From Myxocyprinus asiaticus (taxonomy: Eukaryota > Chordata > Actinopteri > Cypriniformes > Catostomidae), in contig NC_059368.1 of assembly GCF_019703515.2 (NCBI RefSeq), positions 33,043,891 through 33,107,890 of the forward strand: DNA of 64,000 bases, read 5' to 3'. The notes below the pieces were generated by a model. The model was not told where the DNA came from and ran no database searches. It saw only the letters and a program-made list of their open reading frames with translations. The position numbers were made by a program, and so were the translations under genes. Below, in pieces: positions 21,784 through 34,452 of this stretch. Numbering within the stretch: the stretch's first letter is position 1; each line of letters begins with the position of its first letter.

Positions 21784-22983
21784 GAGCTTACATATTTATA
21801 TTTCTTCTGTTGTTGATTGTTCAGTTGGAAACATCTGAGTCTCAGATCAAGCCCTGGTGAGTTTAGGGGTGTTGCCACATATGGAGAAAAAGAAATCATA
21901 TAGTTGGCGCTTTAATGGTTCCCTTTTGAAAAATCCTGATTTCCAACAAATGTTAAAGGCTGAAATCAATGTTTATATGGAAACCAACTGGGCCTCAGTA
22001 TCCTCTGTGGGCTTGGGAGGCACTTAAGGTGGTTCTTAGGGGCCAGATCATACAGTATGCCTCATTCTTCAAAGAATTCTAAGCACGAGAACTCATGGAG
22101 TTGGAAGAGAATATTAAAAGTACCGAGACAGAACTGAAGCGGCGAATGTCATCTGATGGCCTCAGAAAATTGACCCGATTGAATTATAGATATAATACTA
22201 TTTTGACACGGAAGGTGGAGTTTTGGTTATTTAGGGCAAGACAGTCAAATTTTGAATCAGGGGACAAAGCAGGGAAGTTTTGGCTAGATATATAAAGCAG
22301 AGAAAGTCTTTTTCTATCATTCCCTCAGTGAAATCTGCTGGTGGTGAAAATTTTACCTCAGCCATTGATATTAATAATGCTTTTAAAGAATTCTATCTTG
22401 ATCTTTATAATTCCACGTCTTCGTCTACTGATGAAGATATTGGAAACTTTGTGGAACCATTAGATCTCCCTAAACTGACGACTGAGCAAAAAAATTCTCT
22501 TGATTCTGAGATAAACTTGGAGGAGCTTGACGAGGTAATTAAGGCCCTGCCTACAGGCAAGGCTTTGGGGCCAGATGGCTTTGCCGCTGAATTTTTTTAG
22601 ATCTTATGCTACAGAACTGGCTCCACTTTTGTTAGAAGTTTATATGGAACAATTAATGATGGAAAGCTTCCGCCAACCATGACACAAACCCCGATCAGTC
22701 TGATTCTTAAAAAGGACAAAGATCCAAGCGAGTGTAAGAGTTACCATCCAATTTCCCTGATCCAGCTAGACGTTAAAATTGTGTAAAAAAATTTGGCTAA
22801 CCAATTAAATTATGACATCTCTTATACATACAGATCAGGTGGGGTTCATTTGGGGCCGCAGCTCTTCTGATAACATTAGGCGTTTCATCAGTATCATGTG
22901 GTCAGTGGTGAATGACCAGATTCCGGTCGCTGTCATCTCACTTGATGCTGAAAAGGCATTTGATATGATATGGAAAAAATAAG
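21253..22983 (+). pseudogene. L1 ORF2 middle part (endonuclease to RT start)
   Basis: The endonuclease continues with WGGHDFFSAGSIKSRGVIAL and IIVLAEIQRQRLILANIYAP (21170-21508), then the GGDF-type block near 21535. A (TA)n array of about 60 bp (21722-21781) has expanded inside the coding region. The linker (22095-22600) contains RMSSDGLRKLTRLNYRYNTI and LPTGKALGPDGFAAEFF, which is the start of RT. Further stops follow before the copy ends in the RT palm. It would nick target DNA and copy L1 RNA, but this copy is dead. Confidence 0.8.
21722..21781. repeat. (TA)n microsatellite
   Basis: About 30 uninterrupted TA units lie within the L1 endonuclease-coding region, where related copies have ordinary coding sequence. 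It therefore arose after the L1 inserted. Confidence 0.95.
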
Positions 22984-23077
22984 TAGTTCATGAAGGGGAT
23001 TTCTTTCAAAAATATTGCTGAGAGTCCTTTTATCATATTTAATATGTCATAGCTTATGGGTTTGATGTAACATTGGT

Positions 23078-23138
<61 letters not shown>

Positions 23139-24114
23139 CGCGTGTGCATGTGTACAAAACATTCATCAGGGAAGCTCATTATACTGTTCTGTAATTACCT
23201 TCCCAGCACACACACTCCTTTCAAATTGAGACTTGAAATAAATTTGGAATGCAATTATGATAGGAAATATTTACCAAGATGAATGAGTCAAATACGTCAG
23301 CCCATTCCATTAACTAAAATGACAATAATTACAATGCAATGAAGCCCTCAGGGGGTTACAAACACATCATGACTATTTTTCTGTAGTCTTTTATGAATTG
23401 TGAGGGTCTGTTTTAGTTGTAGTTAGGTTAAAGCAAGATTTATAAATTACTAATGCCATTAATTAATTATCTGTGTTATTTTATGTAATTTTTCTTTTGT
23501 ATTTCCAATAAGACCAGAATTTCCATTAAGATTTCCATTTGGTTAGTTGCTGCACAACATGCCCGTGAGCTTTTGATTTTGACAACAAAGATTTTAGGTT
23601 AGAATTTATGTGAATGTATAAGGGAAAGTGAATATTTTGGGTGCAATGACTGTTTTTTTTTTTCCCACAATTTTCTCACCGTCGTTAGTCACATTTTTTT
23701 CTTCACTTGTTCATATTAAATGGTCCTTCGGTGTGAAAAAATATTCCATGTAGTGTCTGAATAAATATGAGGTCATAAAAATTCATGCATAATAATCTAA
23801 AAGCATTAGCCAAATGCTGTTACAATAGTTTTAGATAGAGTATAGCATGTCATACAGCAGGACATGTCAACTACCCAAAAGTGTTTCATGTCATATGACT
23901 CATTTATTTTGTTAAATAGGGCTTTACTTAAGCCATCATTCTTTGGTAGCATGGGCACTGAAGTTTGAATTTTAATACAAATGAACAAAATGCATGTGCT
24001 GGTCACAGTGGCCAGATGTACACTGTGGACCTCTGTGCCAGGAGAGGAAAGCTTTTGTTGGTTATAAAATTGCCCAGGCCAGCAACACAATTAGCCCCAG
24101 TATTAAGAACGCAT
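22984..24114. other. Non-coding stretch with (GT)n array
   Basis: A GT-rich microsatellite occupies about 23074-23150, with a few interruptions (TTTG, CGCG). The remainder is AT-rich with short T-runs (about 23650). I find no coding exon or repeat ends. Confidence 0.5.
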
Positions 24115-24328
24115 CTTTTTTTTTTTTTTTTTTCAATTAACATTTTTATTGATTCATAAACATATAACAAAATAAAAATATAACATATATACATTGAACC
24201 AACATTTAACATTTAACCCCGCCCAATACCCCTCCCCCTCCCCAATCACCAACCCCACCCTAACCCACAACGAACACCCCTGTGGTCACAAATAGATAAA
24301 AAAATAAATAAAAAATAAAATAAAAATA

Positions 24329-24371
<43 letters not shown>

Positions 24372-24429
24372 CAAAAAACAACAACATAATAATCATATAT
24401 AATTAAAACTAAACATCTCTCTCCACAGC

Positions 24430-27346
24430 CCCTCACGGACTTTACATTTTTTAGAATCCTAGCCCACACTCCCTCCTCCAATACCAAGTTTAAATCTTTC
24501 TCCCATAATCTTTTGATTGAAGTTAAAGCTCCATCCCCCAGACTCTGAATTAGCAGGGAGTAATACACTGATGCCTCATGACCTTTTCCAAAAGCAGTAA
24601 TCACCTCTCCCAGAGTATCTGCCGCTTTAGGGGTGTGTGTGCTACTCCCAAAAACAATACAGAGCAGGTGGCACAGCTGTAAGTACCTATAGAACTGAGA
24701 TCTGGGAATCCCAAAATGTTGAGCCAAATTTTCAAAAGATCTCAACACTCCACTCTCATATAGTTCACTGAGTGTAGTAACCCCCTTCACAATCCACTCT
24801 GACCAGCAGAAAGGGGACTTATTAATACATAATTTTAGGTTCAGCCATATGCTTGAGGCAAAATTTAACTTAACTTCGATTAGTTTGATAGAAAGGCTTT
24901 GCAATGGCAAAACAGGGGCTAGAACTTCCTGTTCAATACAGAACCAGGGAGGGGCTCTCTCAGGTGGAAGCGACCAATAAGCCAAATTTCTGAGACCGAA
25001 TGCATAATAATAATAAAAAAAATCTTGGGTAGGCCCAGCCAACCTTTGTCAATCGGCCTATGTAACTTATTAAAATGTAATTTAGGATGCTTACCATTCC
25101 AAATGAAGGACTTCACTATGCTATCAAATTGCTTGAAATAAGAGAGGGGAACATCTACAGGGAGAGAATGTAACAGGTAGTTAAATTCTGGAATACAATT
25201 TATTTTAATAACATTAACCTTCCCAATCATAGATAAATGTAATGAAGCCCACCTGCCCACATTGCTCGAAAACCTTTTTATTAAAGGGTCAAAATTAACT
25301 TTAACTAAATCAGACAAATTTGCTGGGAATAAAATGCCCAAATACTTAATGCCCTATTTGGGCCACTGGAAGGCGCCTGGCTGAAAAGCAATTACTGGGC
25401 AGTACGCTGTCAGAGACAAAGCTTCGGATTTAGACCAATTGACTCTGTATCCTGAGAACTTAGAAAAGGAATTAATAATTATGTGGTGGCAATGCATGGA
25501 TCTAGTAGGGTCAGAGACGAATAATAAAATATCATCTGCATAAAGCGCCACACCTTCCGCCACCACCCCTGGAAAATCATCTTCCTTTTTTATCGCGGCT
25601 GCTAATAGTTCCAGGGCAAGACAGAGCAATAATGGAGAAAGAAGGCAACCCTGCCAGGTGCCCCTATCCAGAGTAAAATAATCTGAAATGAATCCATTTG
25701 TTTGTACTGCCTGTACCGGGTGTCTATAAAGTAACTTAATCCATCCAATAAAAGTATTCCTGAACCTGTATATTTCCAAAATCTTAAAAAGATAATCCCA
25801 TTCTACCATATCAAATGCCTTTTCGGCGTTAAGTGAGATGGCAGTGTCAGGAATCTGATCACTTGCCACTGACCACATGATATTGATGAAACACCTAATG
25901 TTAAGAGCTGCGGCCCCAAATAAACCCCACCTGATCTATATGTATAAGAGATGTCATAACTTAATCGGTTAGCCAGAGGTTTTGACAATATTTTAACGTC
26001 TAGCTGGATCAGGGAAATTGGACGGTAACTCTTACACTCACTTGGATCTTTGTCCTTTTTAAGTATCAGACTGATCCGGGCTTGTATCATGGTTGGCAGA
26101 AGCTTTCCATTCTTTAATGATTCTGTATAAACTTCTAGCAAAAGTGGAGCCAATTCTGTAGCATAAGATCTAAAAAATTCAGCGGCAAAGCCATCTGGCC
26201 CCGGAGCCTTGTCTGTAGGCAAGGCCTTAATTACCTCGCCAAGCTCCTCCAAGTTTATCTCAGAATCAAAATATTTTTTTTGCTCAGTCGTCAGTTTAGG
26301 GAGTTCTAATGGTTCCACAAAGTTCCTAATGTCTTCATCAGTAGACGAAGACGTGGAACTATAAAGATCAAGATAAAATTCTTTAAAAGCATTATTAATA
26401 ACAATGGCCAAAATAAATATTTCACCACCAGCAGATTTCACTGAGGGAATGGTAGAAAAAGACTCTCTCTGCTTTATGTATCTAGCCAAAAGCTTCCTTG
26501 CATTGTCCCCCAACTCAAAGTATGACTGTCTTGCACCGAATAGTCAAAACTCCACCTTCTGTGACAAAATAGTATTATATCTGTATTTCAATCGGGTCAA
26601 TTCTCTGAGGCCATCAGATGATATTCGGTGCTTCAGCTCTACCACTTTTAATATTCCCTTCCAACTCCACGAGTTCTCGTGCTTTGGATTTTTTGATGAA
26701 TGAGACATACTGTATGATCTGGCCCCTAAGAACCGCCTTAAGTGCCTCTCAAGCCACACTCACAGAGGATACTGAGGCCCAGTTGGTCTCCATATAAACA
26801 TTAATTTCAGCCTTTAACAATTGTTGAAAATCAGGATTTTGCAAAAGGGATTCATTAAAGTGCCAACTATATGATTTCTTTTTCTCCGGATGTGGCAACA
26901 CCTCTAAACTCACCAGGGCTTGATCTGAGATTAAGATGTTTCCAATTGAGCAATCAACAGCAGATTAAATGAGGGACTTAGAAATAAAAAAAAAAAAAAA
27001 TCTATTCTAGAATAAATCTTATGGACTGATGAAAAAAAATGTATAGTCCCTACCAGATGGGTTAAAAAGTCTCCAAATATCTGAAAGGCCAAGATTTTTA
27101 CACATCCTGCGAAGCATCAGTGTTGCTCTAGGGGGCTTTCACACTTATGCTTCACTATGATCAAAGACTGAGTCCTTCAAAAGATTAAAGTCTCCTCCCA
27201 ATATTATATCATGAGGGGTGCCAGCGGCTTCTAACATCCCTTCAAGATCTGTAAAAAAGCCCTAATCATCAGCGTTAGGTATGTAAATATTAGCCAAAAA
27301 TCAACCTTTGCCCCAGAATTTCTGCTAAAACAATAATGACTCTTCC
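24430..27346 (-). pseudogene. L1 ORF2 remnant with RT active site
   Basis: Endonuclease pieces lie at 26900-27340. The linker and RT start are at 25803-26759, with RISSDGLRELTRLKYRYNTI, LPTDKAPGPDGFAAEFFRSY and SLILKKDKDPSECKSYRPIS. The palm is at 25354-25878, with ISLNAEKAFDMVEWDYLF, DRGTWQGCLLSPLL and the active site LYADDILLFV (about 25525-25555, both Asp kept). The thumb and C-terminal region follow at 24430-25341 (LSMIGKVNVIKINCIPEFNY, LPKIFF). Frame changes near 25885, 25350 and 24960 break it. Confidence 0.82.
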
Positions 27347-27354
27347 TTTCTTGT

Positions 27355-27592
27355 AACGAACTCAGTGAATTTCGTCTCCATGGCCGTAATCAATCGACGT
27401 ATTACAGCAAGATACTCCAAGTCTGCAGTGACCTTTGCCAGCATTGCCGACATACTCGACAGTTGACGCTGAATCTCTCCCACTGCACCGTTCAAACCGA
27501 GTCCCAGTCTGCGGCCCTGTCTGGGGTATCAGCTTGAGCACGTAAGTGTCTTTTTATATCTCCAGAGCCCGAGGATTTTGAATTCTTTGACA
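27355..27592 (-). pseudogene. L1 ORF1 N-terminal fragment (copy B)
   Basis: It starts MSKNSKSSGSGDIKRHLRAQ like copy C, then carries stops in the coiled-coil part. The last recognisable ORF1 codons correspond to METKFTEFVT, followed directly by ORF2 endonuclease sequence. In copy C the ORF1 part ends at this same place. Confidence 0.7.
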
Positions 27593-27730
27593 TATTGTCT
27601 TCATAGAACAGCTAAGAATCAGGGTGTATCGAATCTCACCGGTTTATGACACAAATAGTAATAAAACTAGCAAAGTGCGCAGAGTTTGCCGTTCACACGT
27701 CTGACCCTCGCATGGTGCCACGTGACTCCT

Positions 27731-29037
27731 CAAGAACTCATCATTAATGATTTACTGGCTAACAACCTGTGTATCTGTTCCCCATATTTTGCACCTAACC
27801 CTAAGGATTATGCCATTGATTATACACTGAGTTCAGAGTTATACTCCACTGAGTGTAAAATTTGTGTAAAATCAAGTTAGAATACTAGAAATATAAAAGT
27901 AGTCATAAAAGTAGAAATGCATCTCAACCACGGTGGCAACTTTCTAAAAAAAAAAAAATGTCTATTACTGAGCCTAACATCAAAAGATCAAATCATCAAA
28001 TATCAAAATGACAAAATATACAAAATGACAAAATATATTGAACTACTCTGAACTACTCTCCTTACTGTAGGGATTCTTGACAAATCTTACTGCAAAGTCG
28101 TGCATCTGTATTGGTTAAAAAACACACAGTTACTTCCATGTGCTTTAAAGAAACTGTATGTGCACTGGCTATTGTATGTGTGCTTAACCATTTTCTGACT
28201 GGGAGGAAATGAGAGAAAAAAAAAAAAAAGAAAACAAACAAACATTATAATGGACTCTACCTCAAGAACTCATTAAATTTATGTTTCACTGGCTTTTAAT
28301 TATCCAACACAGTCTCATGAGAGTTTGTAATAATTCAGACAGCATTGCGAAATCGCACAACTTTTATTCACATACAGTACACACCAGTGGTGTTGTCAGG
28401 GCCATACGCACGTATACGCCATATGCTTACTTTTTTCCTAGGGCTGTTTGTGTATAACGACTTATAAGGATCAGTATTTGCATATACCCTCTGTATACCC
28501 ACTTGTTTTGCTGCTTCAGAAGTGCATAATCTACTGTCGTGTTAGTTTCCCTTTGACTGTGTTGGATGCTGTTTTGTGAAACTGGAGATTCTATGTTGTA
28601 ATTGGTGCATTATCACTTGAATTCTATCATTCTCCACACCTGAAAACCGCTGTCACCGCCGTCGTCGACTGAGGGAATTCATGCCAGTGAGTGGAGAGAG
28701 AGGGTCACCCTCCCGCTGAAGCAGTATCTGGTCAAATTAATTAACTAAATATGCCAAACGTCCTGTAAAATAAGGAATCCTAATTAAGGGAAAAAAATTG
28801 CGTTCCGTATGAAATCCATGCGTGATGCCGTTTGTCCTGTATTTTAGCATCACACACCCAAACTGCTGAGAATGTTTCACAAATCGACAGAAATGGGCCT
28901 GAAACACACACCTTTCACTTGAGTTATCAGATGTTGCTTTACACAGACGCTACACTTGAAAGAAACAGATGGAGGAAAGATCAGTGACAATCAGTGGATG
29001 TCTTCTGTAGTGTATTCTGTCAGAAGCAAGATAATTT
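27731..29037. other. Non-coding stretch, nothing recognised
   Basis: AT-rich sequence with A-runs near 27948 and 28217-28230. A short open frame at 27686-27880 overlaps the L1 edge and resembles nothing known. I see no repeat ends. Confidence 0.45.
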
Positions 29038-29580
29038 TGTCAAAATCAAGTCAAAAATGAAATCACTTTATTGTCACTCAACCATATACACATGTGCAAC
29101 AGTGGGTAAAAGTCTTGGGTGCAGTTCCAAGCAAAATACCATTCATAACAGTGATGAGACATATACCAGTTTACAATAAACATCAGATTTATACAACACA
29201 ATTTACACATCTAATATACACATAATTACACACAACACAATATACAAATAAAAATATACAATGTACAGTATACAATACACACAATATAGAATACACAGTA
29301 TACAATAAAAAATTATACATATAAATACACAGTAAGGTTGTATAGTGTTGTATTGACATTCAGGCTGCCAGTTGATAGTAAGTTGCCAGTGTGTTGTTAA
29401 GAGAAATATAATTTATGACAGTCCAGTGTGAGATTAATAAAGTGCAGTGCTGATGTATGTTGATCGTGAGAGATTAAGAGTTCAAAAGACTGACTGCTTG
29501 GGGTAAGAAGCTGTCATGAAGTTAGCTTGTTTGTGTCCTGATGCTGCAATACCGCCTGCCTGATGATAGCATTCGAGTGC
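29038..29580 (-). mobile_element. 3' end of a CR1/L2/Rex1-type LINE
   Basis: This minus-strand fragment is colinear with 17833-18380. It has a degenerate (GATTT)n-like tail (TGATTTTGAC near 29040), the AATAAAGTG-type end, the 3' UTR, and a few last codons of ORF2 (near 29500-29580). It is a 5'-truncated copy of the LINE at 17.8-21.3 kb. Confidence 0.8.
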
Positions 29581-30665
29581 ATGTTAATTGTTTCCCACCA
29601 TTGGGATTTTAAAACACCAGTAAACACACCTATTCATGACATGCCATTACATTTTATTGCATATGTCAGAGCTTGTTCTGGAAGAGAGAGAGAGGCAAGA
29701 AAAACTGCATTACTGCATTAATTCAAAGTAAAAGTACAGTAGTATGTTTAGTTAAAACATTTTCTTACATTTCCCTTATGATAAACACTATTTACTGCCA
29801 AAACAACGACACTAATCCAATGAGAAATACAATGATTTCATGTTAAGCCTTTTCTATCCCTTTCCTGGTCATTGTATTAAAGTGTTTTTCATTTTAAGTT
29901 TAGTAGGGGACGTTTGCACTGAATGTGTTTTGTGTCTGTCCACGCTGTTTTTCAATGTTAAGCAGCGTCTCGTGCAGGAACGCCTGTAAATATGGGTCAT
30001 TTCTACAATTCTTTGACATTTAAGTCCCCATTACAAGTGTGTGTGTGTGTGGTATTTATATTGTTTAATTTCACCCGATTACAATTTTGATAGGCTTGTT
30101 AAAAAACATAAAGACTTTTTATAATGTTACACACTTCTGTGGGCTTAAAAGTTACATTTTAAATAACTGAAATTCTTTTCTATTACACCGTGCCACTTCC
30201 TCATGTCCCGAAAACTGCACGTCAAACATCTTTGACAAAAATAAATGCAAAATCATTAGATTTTTATTTTTTTCCCCACATACAGTTAAGAGTTTAGTGT
30301 TACATTCTCTCACTAACATGTATTTATTTGTGGTAAATGTGTAATTTTAACACTGATAGTGGAGGTTTTTTTGTGTGTCCCTTGATTTATTGCACACCCT
30401 GTTATGTCATGATACCATGACCTTTCATTGAAGTCTTTGGAAGTCTCAATCCACAGATTCAACAGTCTTAATAATGGATAGCTCTCACCAGACTTGGTTT
30501 CAGTTGCAGGATGCTTTGCCCATACTGAAGGGGCTAATAATCCTTAATAGAAAGTATTCCCAGACGCATTAAATCCACAAGAATGCAGCAGGTACTCCAA
30601 AATAAGGATTAATGCAACAACAGCGTAACAATTGATGTGATATTAATGAATGATAAACTTACTCT
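29581..30665. other. Non-coding stretch, nothing recognised
   Basis: AT-rich sequence with a short (GT)n run near 30041-30051. No coding similarity or terminal repeats are seen. Confidence 0.45.
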
Positions 30666-30929
30666 GTTGCCAGGTACAGAAGACTCAGGAGCAGAGGTAA
30701 GTAAAAAAAAAAAAAATGTTATTACAATTTTAATAAACTGACTGGAGCTCACACAAAAACAAATCAAAATAGAGACTGTCAGCAGTGGAGAAACAGTTCC
30801 AGCAAACAACTGATAATCCAGGGCAGATCAGGTGATGTTCCCATGGAAGAGATCTGATAATATGATGAAAAACACAAGCAGGTTCTGAATAAGAAAACAC
30901 AGACGGGTGGGGGTGGCCGTTGGCGGTTA

Positions 30930-31990
30930 AATTCCTCGATGCTAGTGGTCCAGAATGTTCCGAGCCGGGACCCAACTCATCTCCTCAGGACCGTAGCCCT
31001 CCCAATCTACCAGGTATTGAAATCCCCATCCCCATCACCTGGAGTCCAACAGCCTCCTAACAGTGCAGACAGGAGGGTTAAGGGGAGTATGAAACAGGTT
31101 TGACATGAGAGACATGGAACACAGGATGAACCCTTCACAATTCAACTGGAAGCTTGAGCTGCACTGCCGGCGGACTGAGGACTTTGACTATAGGGTATGG
31201 CCTGGTAAACCTGGGGGCAATCTTAGGAGCTGGCACTCTTAAAGGGAGGTCCTTGGTGGAGAGCTATACCATTTGCCCACAAATGTATCTGGTAGCCACA
31301 GTCCAACGACGATCAGCAGCAGCTTTGGTACGATATTTGCCCTGAAGGAGAGCCAGTCTGGCCCTCCTCCATGTGAGTCAACACCGCTGAATAAAAGCAT
31401 GTGCAGAGGGGACCTCAGCTTCCAACTCCTGCAAAGGAAACAGAGGAGGCTGATAACCCAGACAACATTGGAATGGGAACAAACCAATCGCTGAAACCGG
31501 CAGGGAGTTGTGGGTGTATTCGGCCCAGGTTAAATGCTGCGACCAGACTGGGTTGTGGAAAGCCAGGCAGCGAAGCATCCTCTTGAGATCCTGGTTAGCT
31601 TGCTCGGTCTGCCCGTTGGTCTGTGGATGTAATCCCAATGTAAGACTGACCGGATCACCAATCTGTTGACAGAACTCCCTCCAGAATTTGGAGACAAACT
31701 GGGACATGTCGGAGACCACGTCTACCGGCAACCCATGCAACCAAATGACATGGTCTACCACCACCAGTGCAGTCTCCTTAGCAGTGGGTAATTTGGCAAG
31801 GGGAATGAAGTGAACCACTTTGGAAAAGGATGAAAGATGAAGAACATAGTCCAGGGCAATATGGGACCTGGGGCAGGAGGGAATGGGAAGTGATCGGAGC
31901 AGACCAATGGAATGCTTGTTACCAGATTTATTCTGAGCACAGACCGAACAAGCCCCCATGAACCGACAGACATCCTTCATCAGGAACTAA
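30930..31990 (-). pseudogene. Ty3/gypsy integrase with chromodomain, remnant
   Basis: A 200-codon frame (31378-31980) starts in the zinc-binding domain (FMGACSVCAQNK). It continues with SHIALDYV (first Asp region), VVSDMSQFVSKFW (second Asp) and HPQTNGQTEQANQDL (Glu). A short piece after the first Asp is deleted. After frame breaks, 30930-31050 encodes a chromodomain: [20 protein letters not shown], preceded by an in-frame TGA. Chromodomains direct integration to marked chromatin. Confidence 0.78.
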
Positions 31991-32900
31991 CAGTAAACCC
32001 TCTGGGCACCCCTGGGCACTTTGACCCTTGCAAGAGCCTCCCTGACACACCGCTCAATGCACCAGATGACGGCCCCCACCACAACATCAGAAGACAGATG
32101 TCGTCGGGTGGAGGGCCCCTGTCTCCAGCAGCGAACTGACGTGACAGGGTGTCCAGATTAAGGTTTTTAGAGCTAGGACGGTAGGTGAGGGTGAAATCAA
32201 AGCGCCTGAAGAACAGTGCCCATTGAGCCTGCCTGGAGTTGAGCCTCTCGGCTGATTGAATATACTCCAGGTTCCTGTGATCTGTCCAGACCAAAAAAGG
32301 AATGGCCACTCCCTCCAATCAGTGGCACCATTCCCCCAAGGTCAAATTGACCACCAACAACTCCCTGTTCCCAATGTCATAGTTCCGCTCAGCTGGGGAA
32401 ATATGGTGAGAAAAGAAAGCAAAAGGATACAACTTTTCATCAATGGGGGACTGTTGGGAGAGAACCGGACTGAGCCGCCGAGGACCACAGAAAGTCTTTG
32501 AGGAGTTGAGCGCAGTCAGTGGTGCAGCTACCCAACTGTAATTTGATTGGCATTATGGAGATCCAATTTCATGAAGAACCTTGCTCTCTGTAAAATCTCA
32601 AAGGCTGAAGACATAAGAGGCAGGGGTTCCAGTTCTTAATCGTTATGTTGTTCAGCCCCTAAAATCTATGCAGGGACGCAAGGAGCCATCCTTCTTCACA
32701 GAAAAGAACCTCATGCCAGCCAGAGAAGAGGAATATCCTCAAGATATTTATCCATTGTGGCCTTTTCTGGAGCAGACAAGGACTACAACCATCCAAGGGG
32801 TGGAGACGTGCCCAGGAGAAGGTCGATGGCATAATCGTACGGTCGGTGAAGAGGCAAGGAGGTGAGACCCGGGAACGAATGAAAACCGTCCACAAATCAT
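31991..32900 (-). pseudogene. Ty3/gypsy RT-RNase H remnant
   Basis: The RNase H end is clear at 31990-32318: [20 protein letters not shown], then [20 protein letters not shown] and LDTLSRQF. Upstream, 32320-32900 has broken RT-like pieces with several frame changes. I could not find the YxDD box intact. The assignment of the RT part rests on position. Confidence 0.6.
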
Positions 32901-33033
32901 GATCCTCCTATAGCACTCCTGATAGATCCACCACTTTCTCCTGCAACACAGTAAAAGAAGAGACAGGAGACGAGGCAGAACCAAGACAATTGGACAAACA
33001 ATGAGAACTTCACTGTCTGACAGCGTTCTGAGT

Positions 33034-33411
33034 TCAGTCAATGTGAGGATTGTGCTTAGATAGCCAAGGGTAGCCAAGGACAATGGGAGAAAATGGTGAC
33101 CTCAGGAGACAGAAGGCCATCTTCTCCCGGTGATTACCCGAGATAGTCAGACTCATCGAGGCAGAGATCTTGGACACCTCTGTGAGTGGCTGGCCATTGA
33201 GTGCGCTGGCCGTCAAGGGAACAGAGAGTTCTTGCACGGGGATATTCCACTTGGCCGCCTGCTCTGTGTCAAGGAAGTTTCCTTCGTTCCCGGAATCGAG
33301 CAGCACAAAAGAATGATGGGAAAAGTCTCCCCACCGCAGGATGGCAGGAAGGAGAGAACGAGCACCAGGGGAGTTAGTGAGAGGTGTTGGGCATTGTACA
33401 GACAAATCCAT
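33034..33411 (-). pseudogene. Ty3/gypsy protease-like domain
   Basis: The frame contains SFVLLDSGNEGNFLD, the aspartic protease active site with D-S-G. It also has the later hydrophobic VLGYPWLSKHNPHID, which commonly leads into RT in this group. The protease would mature Gag-Pol. The frame ends just before RT. Confidence 0.75.
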
Positions 33412-33484
33412 GGATTATTCACCACTGTCTCAGTAGTGAGGCAGGTTCTGCCCACCTGCATGGGCTTGGGATCGTACAGAGGGT

Positions 33485-34287
33485 TTAATGGAGGAGAAGG
33501 TTCTGGAGTGAGTGATGGAGGCTCAGTGGAGGACGAATCGAATGGCAATGATGGCAAAGAGACAGGCAATGATCCACTCTAATGGCCAGATCAACCAAAT
33601 CATCAAAGTGAGTGAACAAATCGTGAGCGAACATTTCATGCTTGACCCTCCTCAATGAGCCCATGCGAAAACATATCCACCTGATCAGCTGCATTCCTGT
33701 TGGTGACTGCTGCCAGAGTGCGAAACTCGATAGAAAAAATTCCGCCACTGAATACTCTCCGTGACGTAAGGTGGCTAGTTGACGTGACACCTCCTTCCCA
33801 TACACTGAATGGTCGAAGACCATGATCATCTCCCCTGAGAATTCTTCAAAAGAGCCACAGAACGGAGCTTTCACCTCCCAAACTGTGGTGGCCAACTGGC
33901 GAGCCCATCCATCCAGCAGTGTGATAACATAGGTGACTTGGTGCTCTCGGAAGCAAAGGTGAGAAAACACATGGAGCATTGTATCAGGAAAGAATGACAG
34001 GTATTAGGCTCACCAGTGTAGCATGGAGGAGGATTAACTCTGGGTTTGGGTGTTTGAAGAGGAGGAGCGGTCACAGCGATGGTGGTGGCAGCAGTAGCGG
34101 TGATGGAGGACAGAACCGTGTTCTGATCGATCCGGAGACCGTGGAGTTGGTTGGTGATGTCGGTTATCTGATTGGCCAATGCTTCCACTGCTTGCCTGGC
34201 CATGACTAGTTGTTTCTCATGCCACCCCAGTAAAACGCCTTGCAGCTCCACTGCCAACTTTACCAATGTCTCCTCTGCTGAGTCCAT
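33485..34287 (-). pseudogene. Ty3/gypsy gag remnant
   Basis: Translation begins at an ATG at 34285-34287 (MDSAEETLVKLAVELQG) and has a coiled-coil-like start. A proline-rich linker with PRVNPPPCYTGEP follows, then capsid-like sequence in another frame (33485-33979: WLLDGWARQLAT-like, EMIMVFDHSVYGKEVSRQL, GEYSVAEFF). At least one frameshift (about 33975) splits it. Gag would form the particle. Confidence 0.65.
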
Positions 34288-34452
34288 TCTGGTCTGACAA
34301 ATGACAGCAAACACAGGGGAACTTAAAAAAGGAGAAAACTAAAAAGGGATGAGGAGAGACAGGTGCAGCTGATAATGAGCAGCACGTGGCACATGAGGAA
34401 AGGGATTCTTCAGAAAGGAGAACAGCGAGTGGATCACTCTGCGATCCTAACA

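Larger units (their letters stand above)
16155..22983 (+). mobile_element. L1/Tx1-type LINE carrying nested insertions (copy A)
   Basis: The copy begins with a leader near 16155 and an ORF1 start region (about 16285-16365) whose first codon is no longer ATG. Non-coding repeats follow (16455-17215), then the ORF2 start near 17460. ORF2 is cut twice: a solo LTR at 17593-17823 and a CR1/L2-type LINE at 17833-21252. It resumes at 21253 (QEAEKFGKIWGGHDFFSAGS) and runs to about 22983, where the copy ends within the reverse transcriptase just after ISLDAEKAFDMI-like codons. The rest of RT and the 3' end are missing. Confidence 0.82.
24115..27730 (-). mobile_element. L1/Tx1-type LINE with poly(A) end and internal deletions (copy B)
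   Basis: The 5' leader is near 27730 and ORF1 starts at 27592. At about 27347-27352 ORF1 joins the endonuclease part of ORF2. ORF2 then runs through the RT to the C-terminal part, where WARILKNVKS (about 24450) is followed directly by 3' UTR, so the zinc-knuckle region is lost. A (CA)n array at 24332-24369 and a poly(A) tail (T-run 24117-24134 on the plus strand) mark the 3' end. It is the most complete RT of the three L1 copies. Confidence 0.85.
30666..34452 (-). mobile_element. Chromodomain Ty3/gypsy retrotransposon, decayed
   Basis: On the minus strand the order is LTR-like start TGTTAGGATC (34452), gag from 34287, protease (33411-33034), RT and RNase H (~32900-32000), integrase (~31990-31378), chromodomain (~31050-30930), and an LTR-like end CCTGGCAACA at about 30666. 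This is the usual Ty3/gypsy pol order and contrasts with the Gmr1-like elements in the same window. Both LTRs look truncated and I could not match a target duplication. Stops and frameshifts are frequent. Confidence 0.78.

Noticed and set aside
29038..29580. Independent short gene in the 61-codon frame at 28994-29179
   Set aside because: The region is the 3' UTR of a known LINE family in this window.
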